A program made the translations under genes and the position numbers. The notes beneath the pieces were generated by a model. It saw nothing but the letters and a program-made list of their open reading frames with translations, was not told the DNA's origin and searched no databases. Below are positions 24,241 to 35,446 of a stretch of 64,000 nucleotides of DNA, piece by piece. How positions within the stretch are numbered: position 1 is the first letter of the stretch; every line of letters starts with the position of its first letter. Source of the stretch: Bactrocera neohumeralis (lineage: Eukaryota > Arthropoda > Insecta > Diptera > Tephritidae); NCBI RefSeq assembly GCF_024586455.1, contig NC_065920.1, positions 17,384,144-17,448,143 on the forward strand. Reading direction: 5' to 3'.

Positions 24241-24725
24241 TACCTCACATACCAAATACTCTCTCTCACCCACTGCCCACCACCCATTACGTATGTATGT
24301 ATGTTTCAGTGCGCTTGCACTCCGCTGCGCGCCAACGGCAACGAATGCGCTTCGTGTGCCGCCACTGCACTGCAGACATGTCTGCACTTCACAAACACAC
24401 CACGCCACTCACACTCACGCGTCTGTGAAAAGTGTGTACTCTTTAGGTAGTTGGTACCACCCACCTCACTCGTAAGCTGCTCCTTGTTAGGTTTGATTTG
24501 TGCAGTGGCGCATGTCACGCTCACTCTCACCACCCGTTTTGCATGGTACCGTATGTTCATCGCTACCACTCGCTCTCCTCTCTCTTTCCCCGTTCGGGTG
24601 CAAAAATAACATCCTTCGTAGTATTATGTTTGCTGGCGCGCAATCGTGCGGTGGGTGGTGGGCGGTGGGTTACTTGATTTTGCAGTGTAACTGCAACAGC
24701 TTGTCTCTACGTTGTGTAAACTTAT
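24241..24725. promoter_or_regulatory. GC-rich block with GAGA-type and CACCC/GGGTG motifs (candidate regulatory DNA)
   Basis: CTCTCTCTC at 24259-24267 and CTCTCCTCTCTCTTTCCCC near 24573 are GAGA-factor-type sites. An 18-bp inverted repeat pairs ACCCACTGCCCACCACCC (24268-24285) with GGGTGGTGGGCGGTGGGT (24653-24670), with one mismatch. The right arm has several GGG runs. In flies, CT/GA repeats in GC-rich noncoding DNA often mark promoters or Polycomb/Trithorax response elements. Here that is only an inference, as there is no adjacent gene. Confidence 0.35.
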
Positions 24726-25189
24726 GAAATGGAAAATATGTATATGTATGTATAGCTAAAATGTTGCAAAATACTTGCAGACGCTGCAAATGCTAGGCTT
24801 TTGCATGTTTGTTTCATACAACAAGAGTATATTGTTTGTAGCTGCACAGCTTGCTGAGTTTCAGCCTCGCTGTTTGCCGTGCTGACTCCACAGAGTTTTC
24901 AGCAGCAAAACTATCTGCTGTGTGAGTATTGTATATATGTATGTATGTATATTTATGATATAAACAGATTATAGTAGTTGGTTGTTGTTTGTAATTTCTG
25001 CTTTGATGGCTTTTTTGCTTCATCGCAAGGCTGTTTGGTGCATTTTAGCTATTCTTATTGTTTTTATTGTAGTAATGTCTTTGGCACTTATGGTGCAAAT
25101 GCTGCCATTGACTTATTTTTTATTGTAACTTCTGGGCCTATTCAAACTAACTAATTTATTTCTTTGCTTTTTGTTTTGCTTTTGGATTT
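24726..25189. other. Gene-free tract
   Basis: TATG microsatellites near 24745 and 24932. Otherwise mixed noncoding sequence, T-rich after 25000. Confidence 0.4.
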
Positions 25190-25720
25190 TTATTTAAGAT
25201 CATTCACCGCCCTCCTTCAGGTAAAATACCTTATCTCAGGCATGACTCCACCAATTTCAACAAAATTTCGTGCATATTGCTAACTTGAAATTCCTATCTT
25301 ATATTGTGAAAATGGGTGTAATTGCCCTACAACCACGCCTACTTTCCATATAGCACAAAACTAGCTGCTTTACTTTACAGCAGTTATGATATCCGTATAA
25401 CACTTCTCAAAAAAGTGATCTGTTTTTTAAAAATGTATTTTACTTTTTCAAGACCCCATTTATCGATTTTCAAACCCTTAGTACCTCTAACTTACTTTAT
25501 GCTGAAAATATGACTTAAGAAAGAAATTTAGTAGTGCAAATTTTAATGATACTATTCTGGTCTAGTGCTAAATAATTGGTTCAATATTACTCGTACCCCT
25601 CGCCTCCACCATATACTCAATCCAAAGATTTTAGAGCGATCCCATGTGTTCTAAAGGCGAAATGAATGAAATCGATATAATCTAGCCTATTTGCCTAATA
25701 TAATGATTTCCATTGCTCTC
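25190..25720. repeat. Possible decayed interspersed repeat
   Basis: The text (CATGACTCCACCAATTTC, ATGGGTGTAATTGCCCTAC, CCACGCCTACTTTCCATATA) has the even composition and phrase structure of a dispersed repeat rather than unique AT-rich sequence. There is no second copy in this window to prove it. The 63-codon frame at 25322 is not convincing. Confidence 0.25.
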
Positions 25721-26699
25721 TGCTTAATTGTAAGATCATATACTATAGATCCAGAAAAAATATTTCTGTGATTTCGCTCTTAGTTTTGTGTTACGTTCGG
25801 TTGGTCCCTAAAAAATATACATATGTACATACATATATGAGTAAATGCAATCAAAAAAATCAATTTTCTCATTTCTTCTCTATTACAACCTCATCCAACC
25901 CGTGCGAAGTGGAACCCAGCTTTGGTACTTTCCCTCCGCACAAATTCACCATTGTCTACGCTATACTCCCCACTGCTGTGGTCAAACATTGCGAAATTGA
26001 CGCTTTTGCTCCTGTTTTCAATTTTCGTATTTGTATTTGTCTTGCTATTTGTCTGTTTGTCCACTTTGCGATGGCCTATGTCGCCGCATTGTGTTGCAAC
26101 CGTCTGGCAGATAGGAAATCACAAACGTTAAGGAAATGAATGGAATTCGTTTCAATAATGAAAAATGCAGGCGAATCAAGTAGAATGGGGCCACGAGTTT
26201 ATTAGCTGAGGAAAATACATAGTATTTTAGAAAACCGGCAGTGATTGGCATTGAAAAGTGAAAGATTCATAGGGTGAGGCGCTCAAGAGTCAATTCGGTA
26301 TTAAAGCGAACAAAAAATAGAGTAAATCAATGTCTGTGTTAACTCTAGAAGTTGCACAATGCTGTCGTTGAGCCAATTAGAAAGGTGGTGGCGCTTGCTC
26401 ATAGATGCAATAAAGCTGCTAACGGTTTAAACAATTGATGTGGTGCCTTTTTTGAAAAGCTAAGCATATTTAGGGTCCGTATCTTTTTTTTAAAGAATTT
26501 AAAATGTCTGTGATATTATTTTTTCTGTGTTCTTTGAATATTGACTTAACAAAATCTTTTCGTAATTTTATTTTTTCATGATTTATTTTATTTTTACGTT
26601 TAGTAAAATTGTCTTCGAGGTTTTTGAAAAAAATATTCATCTTTTCATTTTCAAAATACTAATATAATTTTGGAAATTAATCCTTCAATTACTTAAAGC
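25721..26699. other. Gene-free tract
   Basis: A 123-codon plus frame at 25768-26139 and its opposing frame show no domain. 25900-26130 is GC-richer. From 26440 the sequence is T-rich. Confidence 0.4.
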
Positions 26700-27356
26700 A
26701 CTATAGCCTATCACAAAATTCAAAATTTGTTTTTTCTCTTCGATTGACTGTAAACGGGTTCCACGGAACACCAATTTCAGTTTGGGGAACAAGAAAAAAT
26801 CACACGGAACCAAATCTGGCGAATCGGTGGTTGATCGATTGTATTATTACGTTTTTGGCTTTAAATTCGGTCACAATCGTGGTTCAATGCGATGGTGCAT
26901 TATCATCCTGAAAATTCATGAATTGTTCTTCCACAATTCCGACCGTTTTCGACGGATATTCTCACGCAAACGCCTCAATACGGCCACATAGAACTACATA
27001 TTAACCGTCTGTCCTTCCGGAACAAATTCATGATGCACCAAACCACAAATATCGAAAAAAATGAGCATCACATTGATTTTTGAGATTTTCTCTTAATTCC
27101 GATGATCTTGGACTTGTTTGCATATCAAACTCATGAACCCATGTCTCATCGGCAATTATAATGCTATCCATGAATGGGGGATCGAAATTTGAGCATCAAG
27201 CATTTGAAAAAAAATCATCTCTATCTGGACGAGTCGAACAAAAACGAGTTTTATACCCAAAATATCCACCAAAATCATTCGAACAGACTCGCGAGAGATG
27301 TTTAGCTCTCTTGCCATCTCTCTAACACTTGTCTGACGATTTTCAAGCACCATATC
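26700..27356 (-). pseudogene. Decayed mariner-family transposase
   Basis: The minus strand encodes, in broken frames and in the expected order, the main landmarks of a mariner DDD transposase. These are the second helix-turn-helix (SVREMARELNISRESVRMIL, from 27353 down); the first catalytic Asp in ADETWVHEFDMQ (Asp codon at 27148-27150); GLVHHEFVPEGQTVN; LRRLRENIRRKRSELWKNNS; the second Asp in DDNAPSH (26902-26904); and the third in SPDLVPCDFFLFPKLK (26814-26816). Stops and frameshifts separate these blocks, so no functional enzyme can be made. The spacing between the second and third Asp is a few codons shorter than the usual 34. Only the 65-codon piece at 27156-27353 is an open frame. The first DNA-binding motif and both terminal repeats are not visible. 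The family is certain from the motifs; the subfamily is not. Confidence 0.9.
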
Positions 27357-29133
27357 ATAAAATATTGGTGAAACATTCGTAAAATCTAATACATATGTTT
27401 ACCATATGATGGAAAGTTAAGATATTTTTCACAAAAAAATTTAAATTAAATTTAAATTGCAACCTCTACTTATCTGTTCTAAAACTATAGTTGCCGCAAT
27501 ATTACCAAAAATTCTGTATCTATATATTATCAAGGATAGTTTTGCATTAAAGAAAAAAATTGCGATGGTACAAATTTCAGCTACATGCATATCATGTTAG
27601 CCGTGCACAATCGCTCAATACACATGAATATTGCACAATTTCCTGTAGTACCCAGAACTCTGATATCTCCCTGCAAATATAACCATTCGCTTCCCTATTG
27701 CACATATGCATAGAATTTGCATTTGGTAAAAGTTGGCAACGCGGTGCGGGTGAGAGGTAGTGTGTAGGGAGAAATTCGTTAACGCCTACAAGCGAATACA
27801 GCAATTTTAACGGTATTTATATTGCTTCATTTTACTCTGTTCCCTTTTCAAACACAGTCTAGGGCAAATAAATCCCCTGCAGCAGCATAAAAAATATTTA
27901 TTGGCTTAAAAGTACAGTTGGATGGGGCGGATGCACTTAAAAAACCGTTATAAAAAGTTGTATGTATATATGTATGTGTTGTGAATAACTAGGAAAATAG
28001 TTTTGTTTTTAGATTTTTTTTGCAAGGAAATCGCAATGAAAAGTTGCAGTTTGCAAAATAAATATGCAGATAGTTGAAAACACGGAAGGATGGTTGCATA
28101 ATCGTTGGTGCAAAGGAAATATTTTACAGATAATTCATATGTATACCGTACACATGTATATGGGTGCATATACATGTACTGTATATTAAAACAAGTAAAG
28201 GAGACAGGAAGTTAAAATTGTGAAAATATTTTTAGAAAAAAGACAATTTCAAAAAAAAATTTCGAACGGAATGTATCCATTCATATGTACATACAGTTGT
28301 ATATGTATGTATGTATATATGGTAAGCTAATTCCTAGTACATAGCGCTTTGACAGCCAATTGGCGACTTTGAAAAGTCTAAAACTCTCCCGCACTCAGGC
28401 GAGCATAATAAAATGGACTGCAGCAAAATGAAATTTCATCAACTAAATGCAATTTTTATGCCACACCCACTCACACTCTAACCACGGCAGCAGAGTTAAA
28501 CATTTTTTTTTTTTGCATAGTTCCGTAGTATGGAAGAAGAATGTAGTAAAAGTCATGAGAGTAGTATGCAATGAAATTAAAATCGTTTGAAAGCAAGGAA
28601 AAAATTAAAAGCTGCCGAACTAGTCTAAATAGTAAACAAAGAGTGGAGTAATCAAATATGTTATACTGCAGAAGAGAGAAATAGTGAGAGGAGATATGTG
28701 GAGTTTAGGAGACAGATAGCAAAAAACTGCCGCCTACGTTGGAATTAATGATTGAATTGCGAATTGCAGTTGCAAAGGAATATCATATGTATGTATGCTT
28801 TTCTCTTACTCTGCTTTTTTATGGTATATATGTAGCTGTGTTTGTGTATGTAATACTAATGGAAGTAGCATTCGTATTGGCATTTGCTGAAGCAAAGGAC
28901 TATTTTAGTTATTTATAGGTGTACAAAAAATTCCAATAGAGTTTATTGCTGTATTTGTGGACACATTTAGGTATGTACATTTGTATACATATGTAAGAGT
29001 ATTTCACTAATTAATGAATGAAATTTAACACTGCCACATGCTTGCAGTTTGATGAGTTACGGACTACTTTATTCAATGCCTGGAAATTTACAGATTTTCA
29101 AAAATGCAGCATTACTTCATAGAAATAACAGCA
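27357..29133. other. Gene-free tract
   Basis: Poly-T run at 28504-28514. Microsatellites lie near 27960, 28145, 28290 and 28970. No frame carries a domain. The first bases may include decayed sequence from the transposon to the left. Confidence 0.4.
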
Positions 29134-29200
29134 TTAAGGGGTTATGACCACCATTTTATTTCAAAATATCGGTGGTACATGCATACATATACGTATATAT
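29134..29200. repeat. Family B left-end fragment
   Basis: TTAAGGGGTTATGACCACC at 29134 matches the family B terminus seen at 18697 and 44278. Only the terminal stretch is recognisable before a microsatellite (29180-29215). Confidence 0.4.
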
Positions 29201-29219
29201 TTATGTATGTACATATATT

Positions 29220-29460
29220 TGAATTTTATCGGTTCTCAAAAATTTAAATGCGTTTTTCGCGAAACGCTGTGTTGCTGTTGTAGGTGCAAAATTCTGCCGA
29301 GTTGGCAGTCCTTGTCCGGATGAAAAATCCGGGTCCGTTCCGGTTACGTAGACCTGACTGTCGTGGGAACGGCTCGAAAACGCTGCCTTCACAGCCGGTT
29401 TTGGAACCTTTTTTTGGAAACCTTTCTGCAAACCGGCTAAATTTCAATAGATGCGCGCTA
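29220..29460. repeat. GC-rich candidate interspersed repeat
   Basis: An abrupt island of balanced composition in AT-rich surroundings, with CCGAGTTGGCAGTCCTTG, CGGTTACGTAGACC and GACTGTCGTGGGAACGGC. Overlapping frames are open for 67-76 codons in both directions, without a recognised domain. The sharp edges and composition suggest inserted repeat sequence, perhaps a retroelement untranslated region. A second copy would be needed to prove it. Confidence 0.35.
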
Positions 29461-30700
29461 TGGACTAATTTAGTCTGCGCTCCACTCGAATATGCATAAA
29501 TATATATGTATATATGTAAGTCTCTACTTACTCACATAAATTTGACAATAGCTCCTCAAAATTAAACTGGGATAGTTACCTGTAAAGAGCAAAATATGAA
29601 AATAAAAGTTAGCAGATGTACATATGTATATTTATTTATATGCATAAGTATGGCTATTTTAAATATAATGAAAAATTGTCTATAATTCATATTTTTTATA
29701 CGATTTTTTTTTCTGAATCACCCTAATATAAGTAATTTAAGCGCTCTTCTGATAATTAGACTGTAAATTACTATACAAAAATCTACTTCATATATACATA
29801 CAATTACTAAGTAAGTTAAGCGCAATAACTCTGACAGAATGCATAAATTAGTCCAAAATGTGAACTATAATCTGTATATAAAAGCCGATGCACACCAAAA
29901 CATGCCGTTATGAATGAGTACCCAAACGGAAAAAAACATTACAATTAATGTACAAACATACGTGCACGTAGAAAAATGCAAAAGCGCCGACTTTTTCCAA
30001 CGAACTAAGCGGAGCTTTATGCATTGCACTCCCAGCTATTTTAGGTTGCCTGTAGTTTGTGCTCTCCCCCTCACAAGATTTTAGTAACAATAACTTTTCA
30101 CGCATTTTGTGTTTTTATTTTTTTTTTTGCTTATTCATAGTTGCAGTGCACTTTCTTTACAACTACTTATTTTCAAATTCGTCATGCCACTTGACTTGTT
30201 GCCCCAACTAATATACCAAGTGTTAACATTTTCTCTTGAGTTTGCTGAATGCATTCTGAATTGTGCAACGAAGCGTGTTTGCTTGTGCATGTGCTCGGAT
30301 GCACGTTGTTGAAGCGCAACCGGCACTTTTGAACGCTACATAGCACGTATGTATGTATGCATGTACATATATGTATATGCATGCGTAAGATTTTGGTCAA
30401 CATTTCTTTGGTGTAATTTTTTATGTCTTTACTGTGCCTGTAGCGCACGCAGCTCGAATTTGGGCTGCACGCGTATTCAAATAGCACACAGACACTATTA
30501 TTCATCCTCAACTGACTCCATGACTTCCAGTGGGGTTACCGCCAAACACATCGGTCAATATTTATGTGCATGCCTCCACTAGTCGGTTATTGTTTATAAG
30601 CTATTGTTATAGCGGTTGTAGCTGTGTATTGTATTCAGCTTGGAGTTAGAAAGTGTGAAGTATACTAAAATAAGATATTAGGTGCTTCTTGTAACTTGCA
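29461..30700. other. Gene-free tract
   Basis: Microsatellites near 29495, 29625 and 30345-30380. Frames over 30109-30582 overlap in opposite directions and lack domains. CTGAATCACCCTAATATAAG near 29714 shares its core with two copies near 31780 and 31830. Confidence 0.4.
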
Positions 30701-31640
30701 TTGTTTGGCGAAAAAGTACACGAACAAAATGATACACGTATTATTCAAAATATTTGGTTACAAGATTAAAATTTACAATAATTTTTGTAAAAATGCCCAG
30801 AAAATAAATTTTTATCTTTATTTTTTGTAATTTTGCTTTTAAAAATATGAAATTTTAGTATATTATTTTTTTTTTTGTTATTAATTTTGACTAAAAAATT
30901 ATGGAATTTTTAGTATAATTTTTTTTGTTAAATTTTATATTTATTTTTGTTTTTTTTTTTTATTTTTTGCTTTTACGTATTTTCTAGGATGTTTTTTTTT
31001 GTTTTGTTAAATTTTATTGGAGTACTTAAGTTCAAAAACAATTAAAGTTATTTTAATATTTTTTTAATGCAAAAATCTTTTTTTTTTTCAATTTCACTTC
31101 CGAGTCAAGTGTAAAAATGCTTAGAAAATAAATTTTTGCTTTTTATCATTTTTGAAATTGTGCGAAAAAAAATTTATTTTTTTTAAATTTAACTGATGTA
31201 TGTACAAATGTATGTACATATGTACATACGTACGTTCAAAAATAATTATAAAATTATTTTAATTTTTTTAATGTAAGAACTCTAATAAAATTTAGCAAAA
31301 ACAATTTTACTAAAAAATGCATTATTTTTTTTGCAAAAATTACAAAACTGAAATTAAAAATAAAAATTAATAATTTTTAATGTACAAGACGTTTTCTTAT
31401 TTTAATTATAGTCCAGTGTAAAAATTCTTAAAATATATTTTCTTTTATTTTTGTAATTTTGGCAAAAAAAAAATTATGTATTTCTTTAATACATTTTTTT
31501 TAATTCTATTGAAGTACTTAAGTTCAGAACTAATTATAAAATTATTTTAATTTTCTCTTTAATGTCAAACAATTTGTTTTCTAATTTCACTTAAGAGTCA
31601 AAAATAGTAATAATGTTATTTTCTTTATATTTTGATTACA
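30700..31640. repeat. AT-rich block of degenerate higher-order repeats
   Basis: Three similar paragraphs can be followed. AAATGCCCAGAAAATAAATTTTT (30793) recurs as AAATGCTTAGAAAATAAATTTTT (31114) and in weaker form near 31420. ACTTAAGTTCAAAAACAATTA (31024) recurs near 31230 and as ACTTAAGTTCAGAACTAATTA (31514), each followed by AAATTATTTTAATTTTTTTAATG-like text. Spacing is about 210-320 bp. An ACATATGTACATACGTACG microsatellite lies at about 31205-31230. Noncoding. Confidence 0.55.
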
Positions 31641-32820
31641 AATTTAATAATTAAAAAACTATTTCAAATTATTAGAGCCCTTACTGCCATTATAGGACCT
31701 ATGTATGTACATATGTTTGCTGAAATTACAGTAATTACATTAGAGAGAGTAAGAGTGAAAAAAAAAATTTTTTTTTAGATCACCCTAATGTACCTGAAAA
31801 GGTAAGAGGGAGGAAAAATATTTTTAGAGCACCCTAATGTATTGTAATCTATAACTATTGCGGAAAACCTCATCAATATCACGTTCACATATAATAAAAT
31901 CCGGTTGCACACATGTATGTATGTACCTGTGTAAATATGTATATGTATGTATTTTTATATATAACCAATCACAAACTTTTTATATATCACACAACTAGCT
32001 TATCAAGCAGCAAAACTGTTGACAAATACTTCAAACTCAACAAAAACTATGGGAAACTACATACGTAGCTTCGAAGATTCCTAGCCACTTCTCTGACCAT
32101 GTATTTGTGTGTATGTGCGATTGTTGATAACGCATTAAACTATCATTACTATTAATCTACTCTACTATAATTTCTTGCAAGCGCTTAGAATGCGCATACA
32201 TAAATACATGCATATGTATATGTATGTATATTTAGTTACAAACATATGAATAACGAAAACAAGTGCACAACTAATAAAAAAACGAAATGGAAATGTTAGA
32301 AAAATTACTTTTTAATAACGCGTAATTAAAAAACAGAAACAAATCCAATGAATGGGGAAGCTGCCAACAAAAGTTCGAGGCATAAACAAAAATCTCGAAG
32401 TTTGAAGTTAAAAATTATAGCTAGTTATGTTATAATGTGTCAGTTTGAAAGCTATAGGTGCTGGGTTGAAGCTAATTATTAATTTGTGGGTTGCATGCTG
32501 CGTTTTCAACTTAACATACTAGGTGGTTGCACATCTTGTAATATTTGTGAAGTTATATAGTATACTTATATGTATACATATGTATACCTTGACAAAATAA
32601 TACTAATGTTAAGCGGCACTTCCGCGTTTTGACTGTTGTAAACATAGGATGTTGTTGTCGTTTTTCTTTGCTTTTGACAGTTGGAAAGCGTAGGTGAAGA
32701 AAATGAACAGTGGCACTAAACAACTAACACAGCAATAATATTTAAAAAAAAATGTAATTGAATCTGATTCATCTATATTAGATACTAAATTTGAAACTTT
32801 AAAAGAAAGAAAAAAGAAAG
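31641..32820. other. Gene-free tract with a short doublet
   Basis: TTTTAGATCACCCTAATGTA (31773) and TTTTAGAGCACCCTAATGTA (31823) are 50 bp apart and differ at one position. Microsatellites lie at 31910-31950 and 32205-32232. No gene seen. Confidence 0.45.
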
Positions 32821-33540
32821 TTATCAACTCAAAAAATTTTGGAAAAAAAAATTATATTAATTTTTTAATATCGATTTTGGGATTAAAACTTAGATTTGCA
32901 TTCTTTTAAACTCAATATTCATATTGAATTATTATATATGCTTAAGATTAAAATTTTTTTAACTCGGTATTAATTTTTTCTTTTAATCTCGATGTTGGAA
33001 TGTTGAAAATTTTCTTTTTATGTTCAACTCGGGATTTATTTTTAATTTTTAATCCGATATATGGAATAATAAAAAATAAAAATTAATTAAAATTAATATA
33101 ATTATTTTTGATGTATTATTTGCAACCCTGTATATAAAAAAAATTATTTTAAATAAACTAAAAAAAAATATTTTTATTTAAACTTTTATCTTAATATTTG
33201 AATAATGATATTTTTAAATAAAACAAAAAGTGAAAACTTTTATATTGGATTTAATCTTTTATTTACAGCTGTGGATTTTAAAAATTCCGAAAAAAAATTT
33301 AAGGACCTTATGGTAAGTACATTAAAATATTAACAAATAAAAGAAAAAACTCTTAAAAGGACATTTTACCAGTACAAAATCATAAAAAAATAAATAATTA
33401 AAAAATATGCTATTTCTGCAACTTGCAAGTCAAAATGCTATTATCGTGAATTTTTGCTTGAAGAGACATTTTATGTAGTAAATAAAAATAAATTACATTT
33501 ACACAGATTTAATATAAACGTTGATTCATTTTAAAAAGTT
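32821..33540. other. AT-rich low-complexity tract
   Basis: Long A- and T-runs. GATATTTGGAAT-like words resemble those at 15240-15370. Nothing callable. Confidence 0.4.
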
Positions 33541-34060
33541 AAAAATTTTGCATTCTCTCGATCCCTTAGCTGATAGAGATCACCTTTGAAAAAAGGTGTC
33601 TTTTTAAAATTATCTCGAATCAGAAACCTAAAAAATAATATTACAATAGATGATTAAAGCTAGTAATCGTAAAACTAGTTAAAATTTTAATGTTTGATGA
33701 CAAAATGGCGTCTTCCCAAAGAAAAAGTCGTTTTTGAGAACAAGTTTACACCTCAGAGTAACTTAAGATAATAAATTATTATACAAATTTTTTCTCCATC
33801 GATCAGAACCTAAGAAGTATATACATATTTAATAAGCTAGAGTAAAAAATTCAAGTCGATGGGTTCTGCCATTTCGAAAAAAATTTCCTCTCCGACTCTG
33901 AAAACCGATTACACTAAGTTAAGAAATTTCTAAAAAAAAATATACTCATATCTTCGAAACTATTTGCTGATAAATTTAAAATTTCCGCAAAATGCTTTCT
34001 AATATATGTACATACATACGTATGTACATATGTATGTACATTCAAAATAATATAAGGGAA
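33541..34060. repeat. Decayed dispersed repeat related to 18960-19400
   Basis: GGGTTCTGCCATTTCGAAAAAAAT, CTCCGACTCTGAAAAC and ATCTTCGAAACTATTTGC parallel TTCAGCCATTTCGGAGACATT, TTCCGACTCTAAAAAC and ATCCGAAACTATT at 19125-19250, in the same order and spacing. The copy is old and its ends are not defined. Confidence 0.4.
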
Positions 34061-35050
34061 AATATTCTTTAACTTCACAAAAGGATTTAACTCTTTTATA
34101 TTCTCAATAGATACTACAAAACTGGCATTTTTCCAAATTCTTAAAATAGTCAAAAATATTAGTTATAAAATTTACACTAATTAACTTAAAACAGCCTACT
34201 GTGCTTCGGTAGTGCTTGCAATTAGTGTCAAATATTCAACTGTAACAGTATTTTTCTGGAAGAAGTCCACCATGTCTTAATACATAGTTAATCATAGACA
34301 GGTATATATGTATATACATACATATGTATGGATATACCACACAGGCTATTTACTCATTCACGGTTATTCTTCATTTGTATGCACCACATGACGTGCACGC
34401 ATCGCTTGTAGCGGAGTCGTCTTTGCCCAAGGGGTCATTTACATGCATTTTCATTGTTAACATTTCCTGATACAAATTTTGTCTTTGCGCGAGAAAGCAG
34501 CGCAGAAAAGATGGTTGAACTAATTTCGGAAATGCATACACGATTACATACATACATACTAAAGGCAAGTGCACAAATGCGTGTGTGAGTGTAACAGCAC
34601 AGCTCGGGAAATTTTCATGAAATTTGTAGTTCCTTTTCCATGTAACTACTCTGTAAGTGATAAGCATCACCTTGCTTTGGTCGTTTGGCCGTAACTTTTT
34701 TCACGGCTGTATGCATTAGCCACCACGAAATGCATGAGTCGCTATGCGGCGCTCCACGCTACGGCTGTTGTCGTTCTAATTAACGATAGTTTGTATGTGA
34801 CGAACGCTTTTTGACGACGAAAAATTACGCCAGAGCTTTGTCGTGTTGCTTACAGTTGCTCTTGATGCTATCGTCTTTGGCTGCGCGATTGACAGCAGTA
34901 ATAACTTCATTTCGCGTGCTGCTTGCTTCCCGTAAGGGGAGCTTACTGTGGATCCTTTGACATTTGGCGAACAGTAGATTGCCTCGGAAAAACCACCGTT
35001 TCTTTCTACATTCGCTTTACTTTTCGCAAAAAAAAAAGAAAATCATGAAC
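34061..35050. other. Gene-free tract with a CpG-containing block
   Basis: 34690-34990 is GC-richer with many CpG dinucleotides (GCGGCGCTCCACGCTACGG near 34746), a candidate regulatory block. The minus frame at 34371-34670 has no domain. Confidence 0.35.
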
Positions 35051-35446
35051 ATCGGCTACTCCGAAACTATAATACCCTTCACGGGTGGGCTTTTTATAGT
35101 CTATAAGGATATAGGGAGATCTTTATCTTCATTCTGATGGTTCAGTTTGTATGGCAGCTATATGTTATAGTGGTCCGATATCGGCGTTTCCGACAAGTGA
35201 GCAGCTTCCTGAGAAGGAAAGAGCGTTTGTAGAATTTCAGATTGATATCTCCAAAATATGAGGGACTAGTTCGCATATATACAGTTGAACGGACAGACGA
35301 AAATGCCTAAATTGCCTCAGCTGGTTACGCGGATCATTTTTTATCATCATATTTATACTTTATAGAATCTGCGAGACTCTCCGTCACTCACTTTCTGGCT
35401 GTTACAAACATCGTAACAAACTTAGTACGTCCTGTTCGGGGTATAG
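35051..35446 (+). repeat. Family A repeat, one-unit copy with both ends
   Basis: Starts with a hairpin (TCGG/CCGA, 35052-35064, loop CTACT) and AACTATAATACCCTTCACGG. A single internal unit follows (CAGTTTGTATGGCAGCTATA, 35142-35161, then GTGGTCCGATATCGGCG). The tail has CTAGTTCGCATATATACAG, an ACGGACAGACGA remnant of the (GTCY)n tract (35289-35300), and GGCTGTTACAAACATCGTAACAAACTTAG. It ends GTTCGGGGTATAG at 35446. The ends pair imperfectly as an inverted repeat. Confidence 0.8.
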
